Positions 26,044 to 33,776 of a stretch of 64,000 bases of DNA are shown piece by piece (position 1 is the stretch's first letter; each line of letters starts with the position of its first letter). The stretch is from NCBI RefSeq assembly GCF_001971585.1, contig NZ_CP019323.1, positions 2,098,053 through 2,162,052 on the forward strand. Direction: 5' to 3'. The stretch is from Companilactobacillus allii (lineage in GTDB: Bacteria; Bacillota; Bacilli; Lactobacillales; Lactobacillaceae). Under the pieces are notes generated by a model. It had not been told where the DNA came from and searched no databases. It saw only the letters and a list, made by a program, of their open reading frames with translations. The position numbers and the translations under genes are program-made.

Positions 26044-27390
26044 TCATATATCTGTGGTACTTAAATCAACTGAATCAATCTCTGATTTTTTAGCAGTCAA
26101 TTTTTCTTCTTTCTCTATTTCACTTTTTAGTGCCAAATTATCAGCCATCTTAAAAAACGGAAAATATATAATTCCACTTAAAAAGATTTGAAAAACATTT
26201 AATAGTGCACCACGCCAACCACTAACTAAAAATCCAGCAATAATCGGTGGTGTGGTCCACGGAATATTAATCCCATTTGTATAAGGAACAATTCCTAGTT
26301 TCATTGAATAGTAAGTAATAATTGCCATAATAATAGGAGTCAAAATGAACGGTAAAACTAACATAGGATTCAAAACAATTGGTAATCCAAATATTATTGG
26401 TTCATTGATAGTAAATATCTCAGGAATAATCGCCAATTTTCCAATTGCCTTAAATTGTTTAGATTTTGCGAAGAAAAATAGCAGTAATACTAGTCCAAAA
26501 GTTGCACCAGATCCACCAACTTTAACGAAATTTGAATAAAATTGATAGTCAACAATGTTGGGAATACGATGTCCGGCCGATACAGCTGATGCATTTTGTG
26601 CAGTTAGCGATAACCATATTGGCTGCATAATACTTCCAACAATGTTGGCTCCATGAATACCAAAACTCCAAAGTAACCCTTCTACCAAAATCACTAAAAT
26701 TGTTGCTGGTAATGTACTACCTAATGAAGTTAGAGGTGTTTGTAAGTTATTGAATATAAATGTCTGAACACTGCCAAAACTAGTTGAAGCAAAAACAATC
26801 CTAACGAAGTTAAAAACAATAATTATTATGGCTATTGGGATAAGCGAAGAAAAGGATTTAGATACATTTAAAGGAACCGAATCAGGCATTGTGATTTTCC
26901 AGCCTTTTTTAACTGTGTATCTTAAAATTTCAACTGCTAAAATTGAAGAAATCATTCCTACAAATAAGCCTGAAGCTCCAACATTAGTAAGTGGAATACC
27001 AGTTCCTAAATCAGTATCAACAAATTTTGATAACGGTGTAACAACGAAAAAAGCTGCAAGTGCTGAAAAAATACTACTTATCCTATCTATTTTGTATGAT
27101 TTAGCAAGCTCATTGGCAATACCAATAATTACATAAATACTCATCATATTCATTGTTACATCATTAGGTGCCAGAAATAAATTCTGCCAAGTTTTACCAA
27201 ATGTATGTGTCATAAAATTGCTATATGCATCAATTGGCATATAGGCAAATAACAGGAAAAAAGAACCAACAATAAGTAACGGCATTGCCGCCATAAAGGC
27301 GTTTTTAATTGCAGATAAATAACGATTCTGATCCAACTTGACGGCAATCGGCGTCATCTTGCTCTCAAAAATACTCATTAATTTTTGCAT
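26044..27390 (-). CDS. PTS lactose/cellobiose family subunit IIC (no IIA/IIB in operon)
   Basis: A membrane IIC protein of the cellobiose/lactose superfamily, 448 residues. Landmarks are WSFGIHGANIVGSIMQPIW and NEPIIFGLPIVLNPMLVLPF, then NGINIPWTTPPI. It needs partner IIA and IIB proteins, but neither domain is fused or encoded next to it, so they must come from elsewhere. It is flanked by two oxidoreductase genes and followed by an RpiR regulator. The substrate is unknown. Confidence 0.9.
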   Translation of the reverse strand: MQKLMSIFESKMTPIAVKLDQNRYLSAIKNAFMAAMPLLIVGSFFLLFAYMPIDAYSNFMTHTFGKTWQNLFLAPNDVTMNMMSIYVIIGIANELAKSYKIDRISSIFSALAAFFVVTPLSKFVDTDLGTGIPLTNVGASGLFVGMISSILAVEILRYTVKKGWKITMPDSVPLNVSKSFSSLIPIAIIIIVFNFVRIVFASTSFGSVQTFIFNNLQTPLTSLGSTLPATILVILVEGLLWSFGIHGANIVGSIMQPIWLSLTAQNASAVSAGHRIPNIVDYQFYSNFVKVGGSGATFGLVLLLFFFAKSKQFKAIGKLAIIPEIFTINEPIIFGLPIVLNPMLVLPFILTPIIMAIITYYSMKLGIVPYTNGINIPWTTPPIIAGFLVSGWRGALLNVFQIFLSGIIYFPFFKMADNLALKSEIEKEEKLTAKKSEIDSVDLSTTDI

Positions 27391-27412
27391 TTTGCCTCTC
27401 CTATTCTCAAAA

Positions 27413-28423
27413 TCACTTCATCTGTCTAATTCCTTCTTCAAGTATTTCAATTTGCTTAATTGTTTCTTCATCCTTAACTATTTTGTCTGCACCATTAATA
27501 ATAGAATCATAAACACCTTGATATACTCGACTGTAATCGCCAATTTCTGAGACGACTTTTTCTTCATGATAATTATTGTCATCATCGTAATACGTAAGAG
27601 TTCCATAATCCTTGGGATCGTCTATTCCAAAATCATCATTGTCTGGCATATAAAAGTGTTTGAGGTCAATTTCTTGATGATCCATATCTTGCTTTATAAA
27701 CATTCCTTTTTTACCATAAACAACAAAGCTAGGACGAGGTTTGATTCTAAAGTAACTTGATTTAACTGACACTTTCATCACGCCATAGTACATGTCCAAA
27801 TCAAAGTAATCATTCATTCTATTCTTCCCCAGTAACTGACGAACATCATAATGGATTGAATCAGGATTACCGAAGAACGACAAAATTTGATCTATTGTAT
27901 GGCATCCATGTCCGTATAAATAACTCGTCCCAATCGAAAACTCTTTTACATTCTCGGGCACATATGGACGATAATAGTCATATGTTGACTCAACCTCTAA
28001 AATATCTCCTAAGACACCACTCTTAATAACTTTTTGGAGAGTTAGAAAATCAGAATCAAAGCGTCTATTTTGATAGCATTGTAAAAACAAATGCTTACTT
28101 TTAGCCAATGCAAATAATTCTTTTGCCTCTTTAGATGTAGATACAAATGGCTTTTCAAGTAAGACATTCTTACCTGCTTCAAGTGCCTCTTTGGCTAGCG
28201 AATAATGTAAATTTGCCGGTACACTGACTGTAACTAATTGAATTTCTGGATCATTTAATACATCATCAATATTTTGGGTATATTTAACACCTTCAATTTT
28301 TTTCCAAACCCCTTTTGATGGCGCATAAATGGTTTTGACTTTAATATTGTCTTTGTTTAATACAAACGGTAAATGATAACGATTAACACTCTTGCCATTT
28401 CCGATAAATCCCATTGTTAACAT
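27413..28423 (-). CDS. Gfo/Idh/MocA-family oxidoreductase, copy 1
   Basis: The first gene of its operon, 336 residues from ATG 28423, which has CAGGAGG well placed. An in-frame upstream start at 28471 lacks a ribosome site. The Rossmann region is MGFIGNGKSVNRYHLPFV, the catalytic motif VLLEKPFVS, and YLYGHGCHTIDQILSF lies in the substrate domain. It resembles YvaA-type scyllo-inositol or sugar dehydrogenases. It is only a distant paralogue of the gene at 25047, so the two probably act at different steps. Confidence 0.87.
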   Translation of the reverse strand: MLTMGFIGNGKSVNRYHLPFVLNKDNIKVKTIYAPSKGVWKKIEGVKYTQNIDDVLNDPEIQLVTVSVPANLHYSLAKEALEAGKNVLLEKPFVSTSKEAKELFALAKSKHLFLQCYQNRRFDSDFLTLQKVIKSGVLGDILEVESTYDYYRPYVPENVKEFSIGTSYLYGHGCHTIDQILSFFGNPDSIHYDVRQLLGKNRMNDYFDLDMYYGVMKVSVKSSYFRIKPRPSFVVYGKKGMFIKQDMDHQEIDLKHFYMPDNDDFGIDDPKDYGTLTYYDDDNNYHEEKVVSEIGDYSRVYQGVYDSIINGADKIVKDEETIKQIEILEEGIRQMK

Positions 28424-28507
28424 AATTAGTTCCTCCTGATTACTTAATAAATTTATTATATGTTCTAACATTCACAAATCAGTAATTTCTCTTGATCTTG
28501 GTACAAA

Positions 28508-28558
28508 TGTTCAAAGATAATCGACTATAACAATCCAATCGTTGAACAAAATGTTCAA
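28508..28558 (-). promoter_or_regulatory. Candidate operator sites of the Gfo/Idh-PTS operon
   Basis: TTGAACA-AAA-TGTTCAA (28542-28558) is a perfect inverted repeat and another half-site TGTTCAA lies at 28508-28514. Between them the minus strand has an extended -10 TGTTATAGT. The arrangement suits repression by the RpiR regulator of the same operon, which is inferred. Confidence 0.5.
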
Positions 28559-28561
28559 AAA

Positions 28562-28601
28562 AATAGACATGTACACTGTTTTTACAGCACACATGTCTAT
28601 T
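28562..28601 (-). terminator. Terminator of the citX-like gene
   Basis: AATAGACATGT (28562-28572) pairs with ACATGTCTATT (28591-28601), with further pairing inside, followed by seven Ts on the minus strand. Confidence 0.85.
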
Positions 28602-28616
28602 TATTATTTTTAAAAC

Positions 28617-29129
28617 CTATTCAATCACATCGATATTTTTATTAATCAGCTTACATACAATATCACGTTTTTCTTTCAGGGTCGTGGCCTCTTTATAAAT
28701 ATTCTCACGTGGTGGTATCCTAATATCATCACGCCTTAAAGCACCTAACGTATCTCCATGAACAATATATACGTCAATATCAAATAAAACACCTAATGGA
28801 TTGATATTTTCAAAAATAACAGCTGAATTTTTAACGATCTGAGCATCTGCACCAACAATTGCAAAAGCTTGAGGACCAGTTGCGATATCCCAGACAATTT
28901 TCTTTTCAATCTTAAAATCTTTGATAAATTCAGTGAAACCTTTTTCAAAAATATTACTCAAATATTGATTGTTTTTGATTGGTCCAGGAATATTCAACTT
29001 TGCACTTACTAGTGATCCATAATCAGGCACTTCATCGGAAAGATACTTTCTCTCACCAACATTTGCTACATGACTAAAATTTATTTGGGCATCACTTTGC
29101 TCAAAGCCTTCTGAAAAAATATCAATCAT
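28617..29129 (-). CDS. citX: CitX-like holo-citrate-lyase synthase, isolated
   Basis: A 170-residue protein resembling CitX, which attaches the phosphoribosyl-dephospho-CoA arm to the acyl carrier subunit of citrate lyase. The matching pieces are LVSAKLNIPGPIKNN, TGPQAFAIVGADA and NPLGVLFDIDVYIVHG, followed by RRDDIRIPPRENIY. In typical CitX the last motif is PPR followed by a Cys-rich turn; here the cysteines are missing. No citrate lyase gene (citC, D, E, F or G) is in the window. It may serve a lyase elsewhere or another carrier protein. Confidence 0.68.
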   Translation of the reverse strand: MIDIFSEGFEQSDAQINFSHVANVGERKYLSDEVPDYGSLVSAKLNIPGPIKNNQYLSNIFEKGFTEFIKDFKIEKKIVWDIATGPQAFAIVGADAQIVKNSAVIFENINPLGVLFDIDVYIVHGDTLGALRRDDIRIPPRENIYKEATTLKEKRDIVCKLINKNIDVIE

Positions 29130-29156
29130 TCCTAAACGCTCCTAATTCATGTAATT

Positions 29157-29171
29157 TTGACACTATGTCAA
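29157..29171. promoter_or_regulatory. Inverted repeat in the citX-like leader
   Basis: TTGACA-CTA-TGTCAA is a perfect 6+3+6 inverted repeat about 30 bases before the start codon. It may be an operator; the regulator is unknown. Confidence 0.4.
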
Positions 29172-29224
29172 TTCTAGATTCATTTTACCATGAATTCACA
29201 AAATAATTTGAATCAATATATCAT

Positions 29225-29268
29225 AATGATAGTTTAGGAATCTGATTCTTAATAACTATCATTTTTAA
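29225..29268. repeat. Long imperfect hairpin
   Basis: AATGATAGTT pairs with AACTATCATT, with GAATC/GATTC arms inside. It is followed by TTT on the plus strand. It may be a weak terminator or an RNA structure in the spacer between the APC permease and the citX-like gene. Confidence 0.45.
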
Positions 29269-29297
29269 TAATTTTAATTAACATGAATTTTTGCACA

Positions 29298-29333
29298 AAG
29301 AAACTCACATTTTTTAAGAATGCGAGTTTCTTT
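29298..29333 (-). terminator. Terminator of the APC permease operon
   Basis: AAAGAAACTC pairs with GAGTTTCTTT, with a CATT/AATG-type inner stem. Confidence 0.75.
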
Positions 29334-29375
29334 ATTTGAAAATATAAATGGTTCTAATTATTATCTAATAAAGCT

Positions 29376-30665
29376 CTAATCAATAAAATTCTTTTTGGTA
29401 ATGAAATAAAATGGAATTGCTACTACCAAGGCACCAAGTCCCCAAATTAAATTGATTGCTTCTGTATTGATCAATAGCCAGATCGATACTACTACCGCAA
29501 TAATCGGAATTGTCCAACCAAATGGAATCTTGAATCCAGTTGGTCTATTCTTCATAGTCTTTCTAAATACTAAAACAGCAATACATGCAGGTATATATTG
29601 TGCAAATCTGGAAACTGCACTAATTTGCGCTAGAGTGGCAAATGTTCCTGACATGGCAATGGTCCAACCTAATATTGTTGAAACAATGATGGCAATATAG
29701 GGTGATCCTTTACTGTTCTTCCTTTTTAGAATTGCAGGCATCATACCATGATTGGCCATGGCAACACCTGATCTAGGTGTGATGAACGATGAAGAAACAC
29801 AGATACCACCGATCGATAATAATGTACCAGCAGCAATTAGATATTTACCAAAATTACCCAAAATTTTGGCAAAAGCATCTTGAACAGGGGCAACACTATT
29901 GGCCAAACTACTTCCTAATACCCCGATACATACTGCTTGAATCAATAAATAAAACGACGCTACTACTAACAAGATAACAATTAATGCACGTGGTAAATTC
30001 TTTTCAGGGTTCTTCATTTCACCTGCGGCAACGACTGCACCTTCAACACCTGTAAATGCATAAAACATCGTCATTGAAGCAACCGCAAACGAACTTGAAT
30101 TGGCAACTTTACTTGGCAAAAATGGTGTGAAATTACTCCCTTTAATAAACCAGATACCTATAGCAATAAATATTACTAATGGTAATAGCTTAGAGATGGT
30201 AATTGTATTGTTAATAATTGATGTAACCTTCAATCCAGAAATATTCATTGCCATCAAAACTATGGCAATTACAGTAACTACAATGTCTTTTGATACGGTA
30301 TTATTCAACGAAGTAAAAATACCACCTAGTGCTGTGGCAAAACCAACATACATTGTACCTTCCGCAATAATCCTAATAGCCCAAGTAACAAAGCCAACTT
30401 CATAACCTACAAAGTTCCCAAATGCCGCTTTTGCATAAACATATGGACCACCAGTTTCGTCAAATAAACTAGCGTCTTCAGCCAAACAAAGTCCAATCGT
30501 AAGTATTAAAAATGCATCAAACACCAAAACTATCAAACTTGCTGGTCCAAAAAGCTTCATACCTTGATTGGGTAATAAAAAAATACCTGAGCCAATAATT
30601 CCGTTAATACCAAATAATAAAATCGTCCAAAAACCCATTTTGTGATTTGTACTAGTTTTTTCCAT
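29376..30665 (-). CDS. APC-family amino acid permease
   Basis: A 12-helix membrane transporter of 429 residues in the amino acid-polyamine-organocation superfamily. It has the first-helix signature GINGIIGSGIFLLPNQG and FYAFTGVEGAVVAAGEMKNPEKNLPRA in the central region. It lies 23 bases downstream of a gamma-glutamyl hydrolase gene, which suggests uptake of a gamma-glutamyl compound, polyamine or glutamate-like amino acid. Specificity cannot be decided from sequence. Confidence 0.88.
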   Translation of the reverse strand: MEKTSTNHKMGFWTILLFGINGIIGSGIFLLPNQGMKLFGPASLIVLVFDAFLILTIGLCLAEDASLFDETGGPYVYAKAAFGNFVGYEVGFVTWAIRIIAEGTMYVGFATALGGIFTSLNNTVSKDIVVTVIAIVLMAMNISGLKVTSIINNTITISKLLPLVIFIAIGIWFIKGSNFTPFLPSKVANSSSFAVASMTMFYAFTGVEGAVVAAGEMKNPEKNLPRALIVILLVVASFYLLIQAVCIGVLGSSLANSVAPVQDAFAKILGNFGKYLIAAGTLLSIGGICVSSSFITPRSGVAMANHGMMPAILKRKNSKGSPYIAIIVSTILGWTIAMSGTFATLAQISAVSRFAQYIPACIAVLVFRKTMKNRPTGFKIPFGWTIPIIAVVVSIWLLINTEAINLIWGLGALVVAIPFYFITKKNFID

Positions 30666-30688
30666 ATTAATTTTCCCCTATTCATAAA

Positions 30689-31402
30689 TTAGGTTCTAGC
30701 GATAAAGTCCTTGAATATTGCTAGCTGTTTAGGATATTCCTGCCACATATTTTCAGGATGCCATTGGACTGCCTGTACACTTGCATCGTCATTTTCAATG
30801 GCCTCTATAACACCATCTGATGCTGTAGCAACGACCTTTACACTTGGGGCTGGTTCTTTAATTGCCTGATGGTGTCTAGAATTTACAAATGATGTTAACC
30901 CAACAGAATTTTGTAATATAGATTTCTTTATATCAACATGATGTGTCGGTTGATTACCTGGTGCATTTTGATGATGCTTCAGCAATGTGGGTTCACCATA
31001 TTGAGTTGTTAAATCCTGATAAACGCTACCACCTAGTGCAATGTTAATAATTTGAGCACCACGACAGATTCCTAAGATAGGGATATGTTTTTCAACGGCT
31101 TTTTTTATTAATGCTATTTCAAAAATATCTCGATTACGATTTGTTGTTCCCAATTTTGGAATGGGTTCTTCACCCATAAATGTCGGATCCACATCAGGAC
31201 CACCAGTGAATATGATGCCATCAAGCTTTTCAAGCAATGAATCAACTTTGTCTACTGGAATATATGGCAAGCTAATCGGGATTCCACCAGCTGTTAACAC
31301 GGCATCTACTATAGGACGCGGGACAAAGTCAGCCGACTTTTGATTAATGACTGCTGTTGCCTCTAAGAATACGTCAGCTGTAATACCAATTATTTTGCTC
31401 AT
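30689..31402 (-). CDS. Gamma-glutamyl-gamma-aminobutyrate hydrolase family protein (peptidase C26)
   Basis: A class-I glutamine-amidotransferase-like hydrolase of 237 residues. The nucleophile Cys is in GICRGAQIINIALGG (near residue 115) and the His and Glu in VQWHPENMW near the C-terminus. The glycine-rich IIFTGGPDVDP is the usual oxyanion site. PuuD-like members release GABA from gamma-glutamyl-GABA; others act on different gamma-glutamyl amides. It is the first gene of a two-gene unit with the APC permease. Confidence 0.88.
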   Translation of the reverse strand: MSKIIGITADVFLEATAVINQKSADFVPRPIVDAVLTAGGIPISLPYIPVDKVDSLLEKLDGIIFTGGPDVDPTFMGEEPIPKLGTTNRNRDIFEIALIKKAVEKHIPILGICRGAQIINIALGGSVYQDLTTQYGEPTLLKHHQNAPGNQPTHHVDIKKSILQNSVGLTSFVNSRHHQAIKEPAPSVKVVATASDGVIEAIENDDASVQAVQWHPENMWQEYPKQLAIFKDFIART

Positions 31403-31507
31403 TTTACTACCTCTTTTAGTTATTGTATGTTGATAAGATTAGCACCTTTTTAATCTAAGTCAAATAATTAAATAATTTAATTAGATATTTTTTAATGTTA
31501 AACAGTC

Positions 31508-31551
31508 AAAAAAAACCGAACTCATAAGCTGTGAGTTCGGTAATTTTTTTA
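31508..31551 (-). terminator. dha operon terminator
   Basis: CCGAACTCA (31516-31524) pairs with TGAGTTCGG (31532-31540) and is flanked by A- and T-runs. It directly follows dhaM. Confidence 0.88.
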
Positions 31552-31553
31552 AA

Positions 31554-31922
31554 TTATTTTATTTTTAAATCTTTAACACTGTTTTCTATGATTTCTAATG
31601 GTGAATCAACTTGTGCCATGGTTGCTGCTGCGTAGGCACCTTCAACTAAAGCAACATCAAAACGATGTATAACTTTATCACTCATCTCTGAAACCATATC
31701 AAGATTCATTTTGGAACTACCCAAGTCGTAAAAGGCTAATATTTCATCACCAGTATTACTATCTACTGCCTCTTGTACTTTTTGTATAGAACTTCCGATT
31801 TCATTATCATCTGTTCCACCAGCAGTTGTTATAGATACATTTGGTGCTGCCTCAGCAATTAGTTCTTTAACACCTTCAGCAATTTTGTTCGAATGAGATA
31901 CAATTACTATTCCAAATTTCAT
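31554..31922 (-). CDS. dhaM: Dihydroxyacetone kinase phosphotransfer subunit DhaM
   Basis: A 122-residue EIIA(Man)-like protein carrying phosphate from HPr to DhaL-bound ADP. The active His is in IVIVSHSNKIAEG (His10). It is a single-domain DhaM, as usual in Firmicutes, without the fused HPr or EI parts of the E. coli protein. It follows dhaL by three bases. Confidence 0.92.
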   Translation of the reverse strand: MKFGIVIVSHSNKIAEGVKELIAEAAPNVSITTAGGTDDNEIGSSIQKVQEAVDSNTGDEILAFYDLGSSKMNLDMVSEMSDKVIHRFDVALVEGAYAAATMAQVDSPLEIIENSVKDLKIK

Positions 31923-31925
31923 TAA

Positions 31926-32516
31926 TCAATTATCTCCTAATACGTCTACTAATGATTCAAATAAGTAGGCGCTAGATTGTGATCCCGGATCCAAATGACC
32001 TTTTGATTTTTCCTCTAAATAACTAGCACGTCCCTTTGTTGCCACCATATCTTTGGTTGAATTCAAAGCTGTATCCACATTTGCTTTATCTAATTTATTT
32101 GATTTCAAATCATCAGCGATTGGTTGCCAGACATCTATCATAGTTTTCATTTTAACATCAGATTCACCGCGACGTTTTATGCCATCTGAACCAACTTGAA
32201 TCAAATCAGATAATTCAATATTTTCAGTTTTTACGGCCTTAGACATATCAAGAAATGCTGTTCCATACAATGGTCCAGAAGCTCCACCGACTTTTTGAAT
32301 CATGGCAAAGGCTACTGCCTTATACAGATCAGATACAGTATTTGGAGTTTTTTTAGATAATGATTCAGTGATTGCTTTCGCACCACGGTCCATGTTTGTA
32401 CCATGATCACCGTCACCTATCGCTGTATCCAATTCATTTAAATACGCCTTATTTGTTTCGAGTTTTTGAACAAATAATTCAACCCACTTTTGTGACTGTT
32501 CTAATTCAAGTTTCAT
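31926..32516 (-). CDS. dhaL: Dihydroxyacetone kinase ADP-binding subunit DhaL
   Basis: The nucleotide-binding subunit, in which permanently bound ADP is rephosphorylated by DhaM. The metal/ADP motif DTAIGDGDHGTNMDRG lies near residue 30, and GGASGPLYGTAF and DPGSQSSAYLF complete the site. I start it at ATG 32516, giving 196 residues, behind AAGGGA; the longer frame would overlap dhaK. Confidence 0.92.
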   Translation of the reverse strand: MKLELEQSQKWVELFVQKLETNKAYLNELDTAIGDGDHGTNMDRGAKAITESLSKKTPNTVSDLYKAVAFAMIQKVGGASGPLYGTAFLDMSKAVKTENIELSDLIQVGSDGIKRRGESDVKMKTMIDVWQPIADDLKSNKLDKANVDTALNSTKDMVATKGRASYLEEKSKGHLDPGSQSSAYLFESLVDVLGDN

Positions 32517-32541
32517 AAAAAACATCCCTTCTAAACCTAAT

Positions 32542-33534
32542 TTACCAACCAATCGTAACGACCGGCTCCTTTAATTTATCGATCCAATCATCATTTGCTT
32601 TCATGATTGTTAGTGAGATTCCTTGCATATCAAGGGAAGTTACAAGATTACCAACTTTACTGAATTCAACATCAATATTTTTTGATTCCAACTCATCCAA
32701 AACATTATTGGCAAATATATATTGTTCCATCAATGGAGTACCACCCATACCATTTATCAAAACAGCAAACTTACCAGATTTATCATCAAATTCTTTAATG
32801 ATTTTTTCAATCAATTCATGTGCTAATTCTTTAGCCGGTTGGATTTTTTCAACTGAATATCCACGTTCATTATGAATACCTATACCATATTCTATTTCGT
32901 CATCTTTCAATTCAAACCCTGGATGGCCAACAGCTGGCACAGTTGCCGCATGCAATGCAATACCAATAGTCTTAGTATTATCAACTACACTTTTTCCTAG
33001 TTTTACTAATTCATCTAGGCTTTCACCCAAACGTGCTGCCGCACCGATAATCTTCTCAACCAATGCAGTACCTGCTACACCACGTTTACCTTGAGTAAAT
33101 TCACTATTTTTAACAGATATATCATCATCTACAACAACGGTAGCAATTTTTATATCATCTGCCTCAGCCATTTCCTTTGCCATATCAAAGTTCATAATAT
33201 CGCCAGAATAATTCTTAACTATCAGCAACACACCAAGTCCTTGGTCAACAGCACAAATAGCTTCATAAATTTGATCCGGTGTTGGTGATGTAAATACCTC
33301 CCCTGCAACGGCAGCTGAAAGCATTCCATCACCGACAAATCCTGCATGTAATGGCTCATGTCCACTTCCACCACCAGATACTATACCAACTTGCTTGTGT
33401 TCAGAAAACAACTTATCGTTTCTCACCACAGCAGTAGTTCCCTCAATTTCTTTCAATAGATCAGAATTAGTTCTAACCAACCCAGAAATCATTTCAGGGA
33501 CAATGTCCTCAACATTATTGATGATCTTTTTCAT
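32542..33534 (-). CDS. dhaK: Dihydroxyacetone kinase substrate-binding subunit DhaK
   Basis: The subunit that binds dihydroxyacetone covalently through a histidine and passes phosphate to it. The 330 residues from ATG 33534 (behind GGAGG) include SGGGSGHEPLHAGFVGDGMLSAAVAGEVFTSP and GIGIHNERG, which should hold the substrate His. The usual sequence after that His is GEPG, so HNERG is a slightly divergent version and another keto-sugar substrate is possible. First gene of dhaKLM. Confidence 0.9.
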   Translation of the reverse strand: MKKIINNVEDIVPEMISGLVRTNSDLLKEIEGTTAVVRNDKLFSEHKQVGIVSGGGSGHEPLHAGFVGDGMLSAAVAGEVFTSPTPDQIYEAICAVDQGLGVLLIVKNYSGDIMNFDMAKEMAEADDIKIATVVVDDDISVKNSEFTQGKRGVAGTALVEKIIGAAARLGESLDELVKLGKSVVDNTKTIGIALHAATVPAVGHPGFELKDDEIEYGIGIHNERGYSVEKIQPAKELAHELIEKIIKEFDDKSGKFAVLINGMGGTPLMEQYIFANNVLDELESKNIDVEFSKVGNLVTSLDMQGISLTIMKANDDWIDKLKEPVVTIGW

Positions 33535-33637
33535 TAATGAATCCTCCATTTCAAACGACTGAATACGATTACAATTTCAATTATACTTCATTACGAAAAT
33601 GATGACATCTATTAGGGCCAAATGCACACATTTAGAA

Positions 33638-33673
33638 ACAAAAAAGCACAATGAATTAAATTCATCATGCCTT
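33638..33673 (-). terminator. Terminator of lactose PTS operon 1
   Basis: GCACAATGAATT (33646-33657) pairs imperfectly with AATTCATCATGC, followed by six Ts on the minus strand. Confidence 0.7.
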
Positions 33674-33776
33674 TAATAACGATTCACAATACAAAATCAC
33701 TCCTAGGATAGTTCAACATCAAGTGACTTTATATTCAATTACAAATAATTAATTAGCAATTACTTAAAAAAATCAA

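Noticed and set aside
28542-28558. The TTGAACA/TGTTCAA inverted repeat as a LexA box.
   Set aside because: The GAAC and GTTC halves are in order but the flanking and central bases do not fit the SOS consensus, and the context is a sugar operon.
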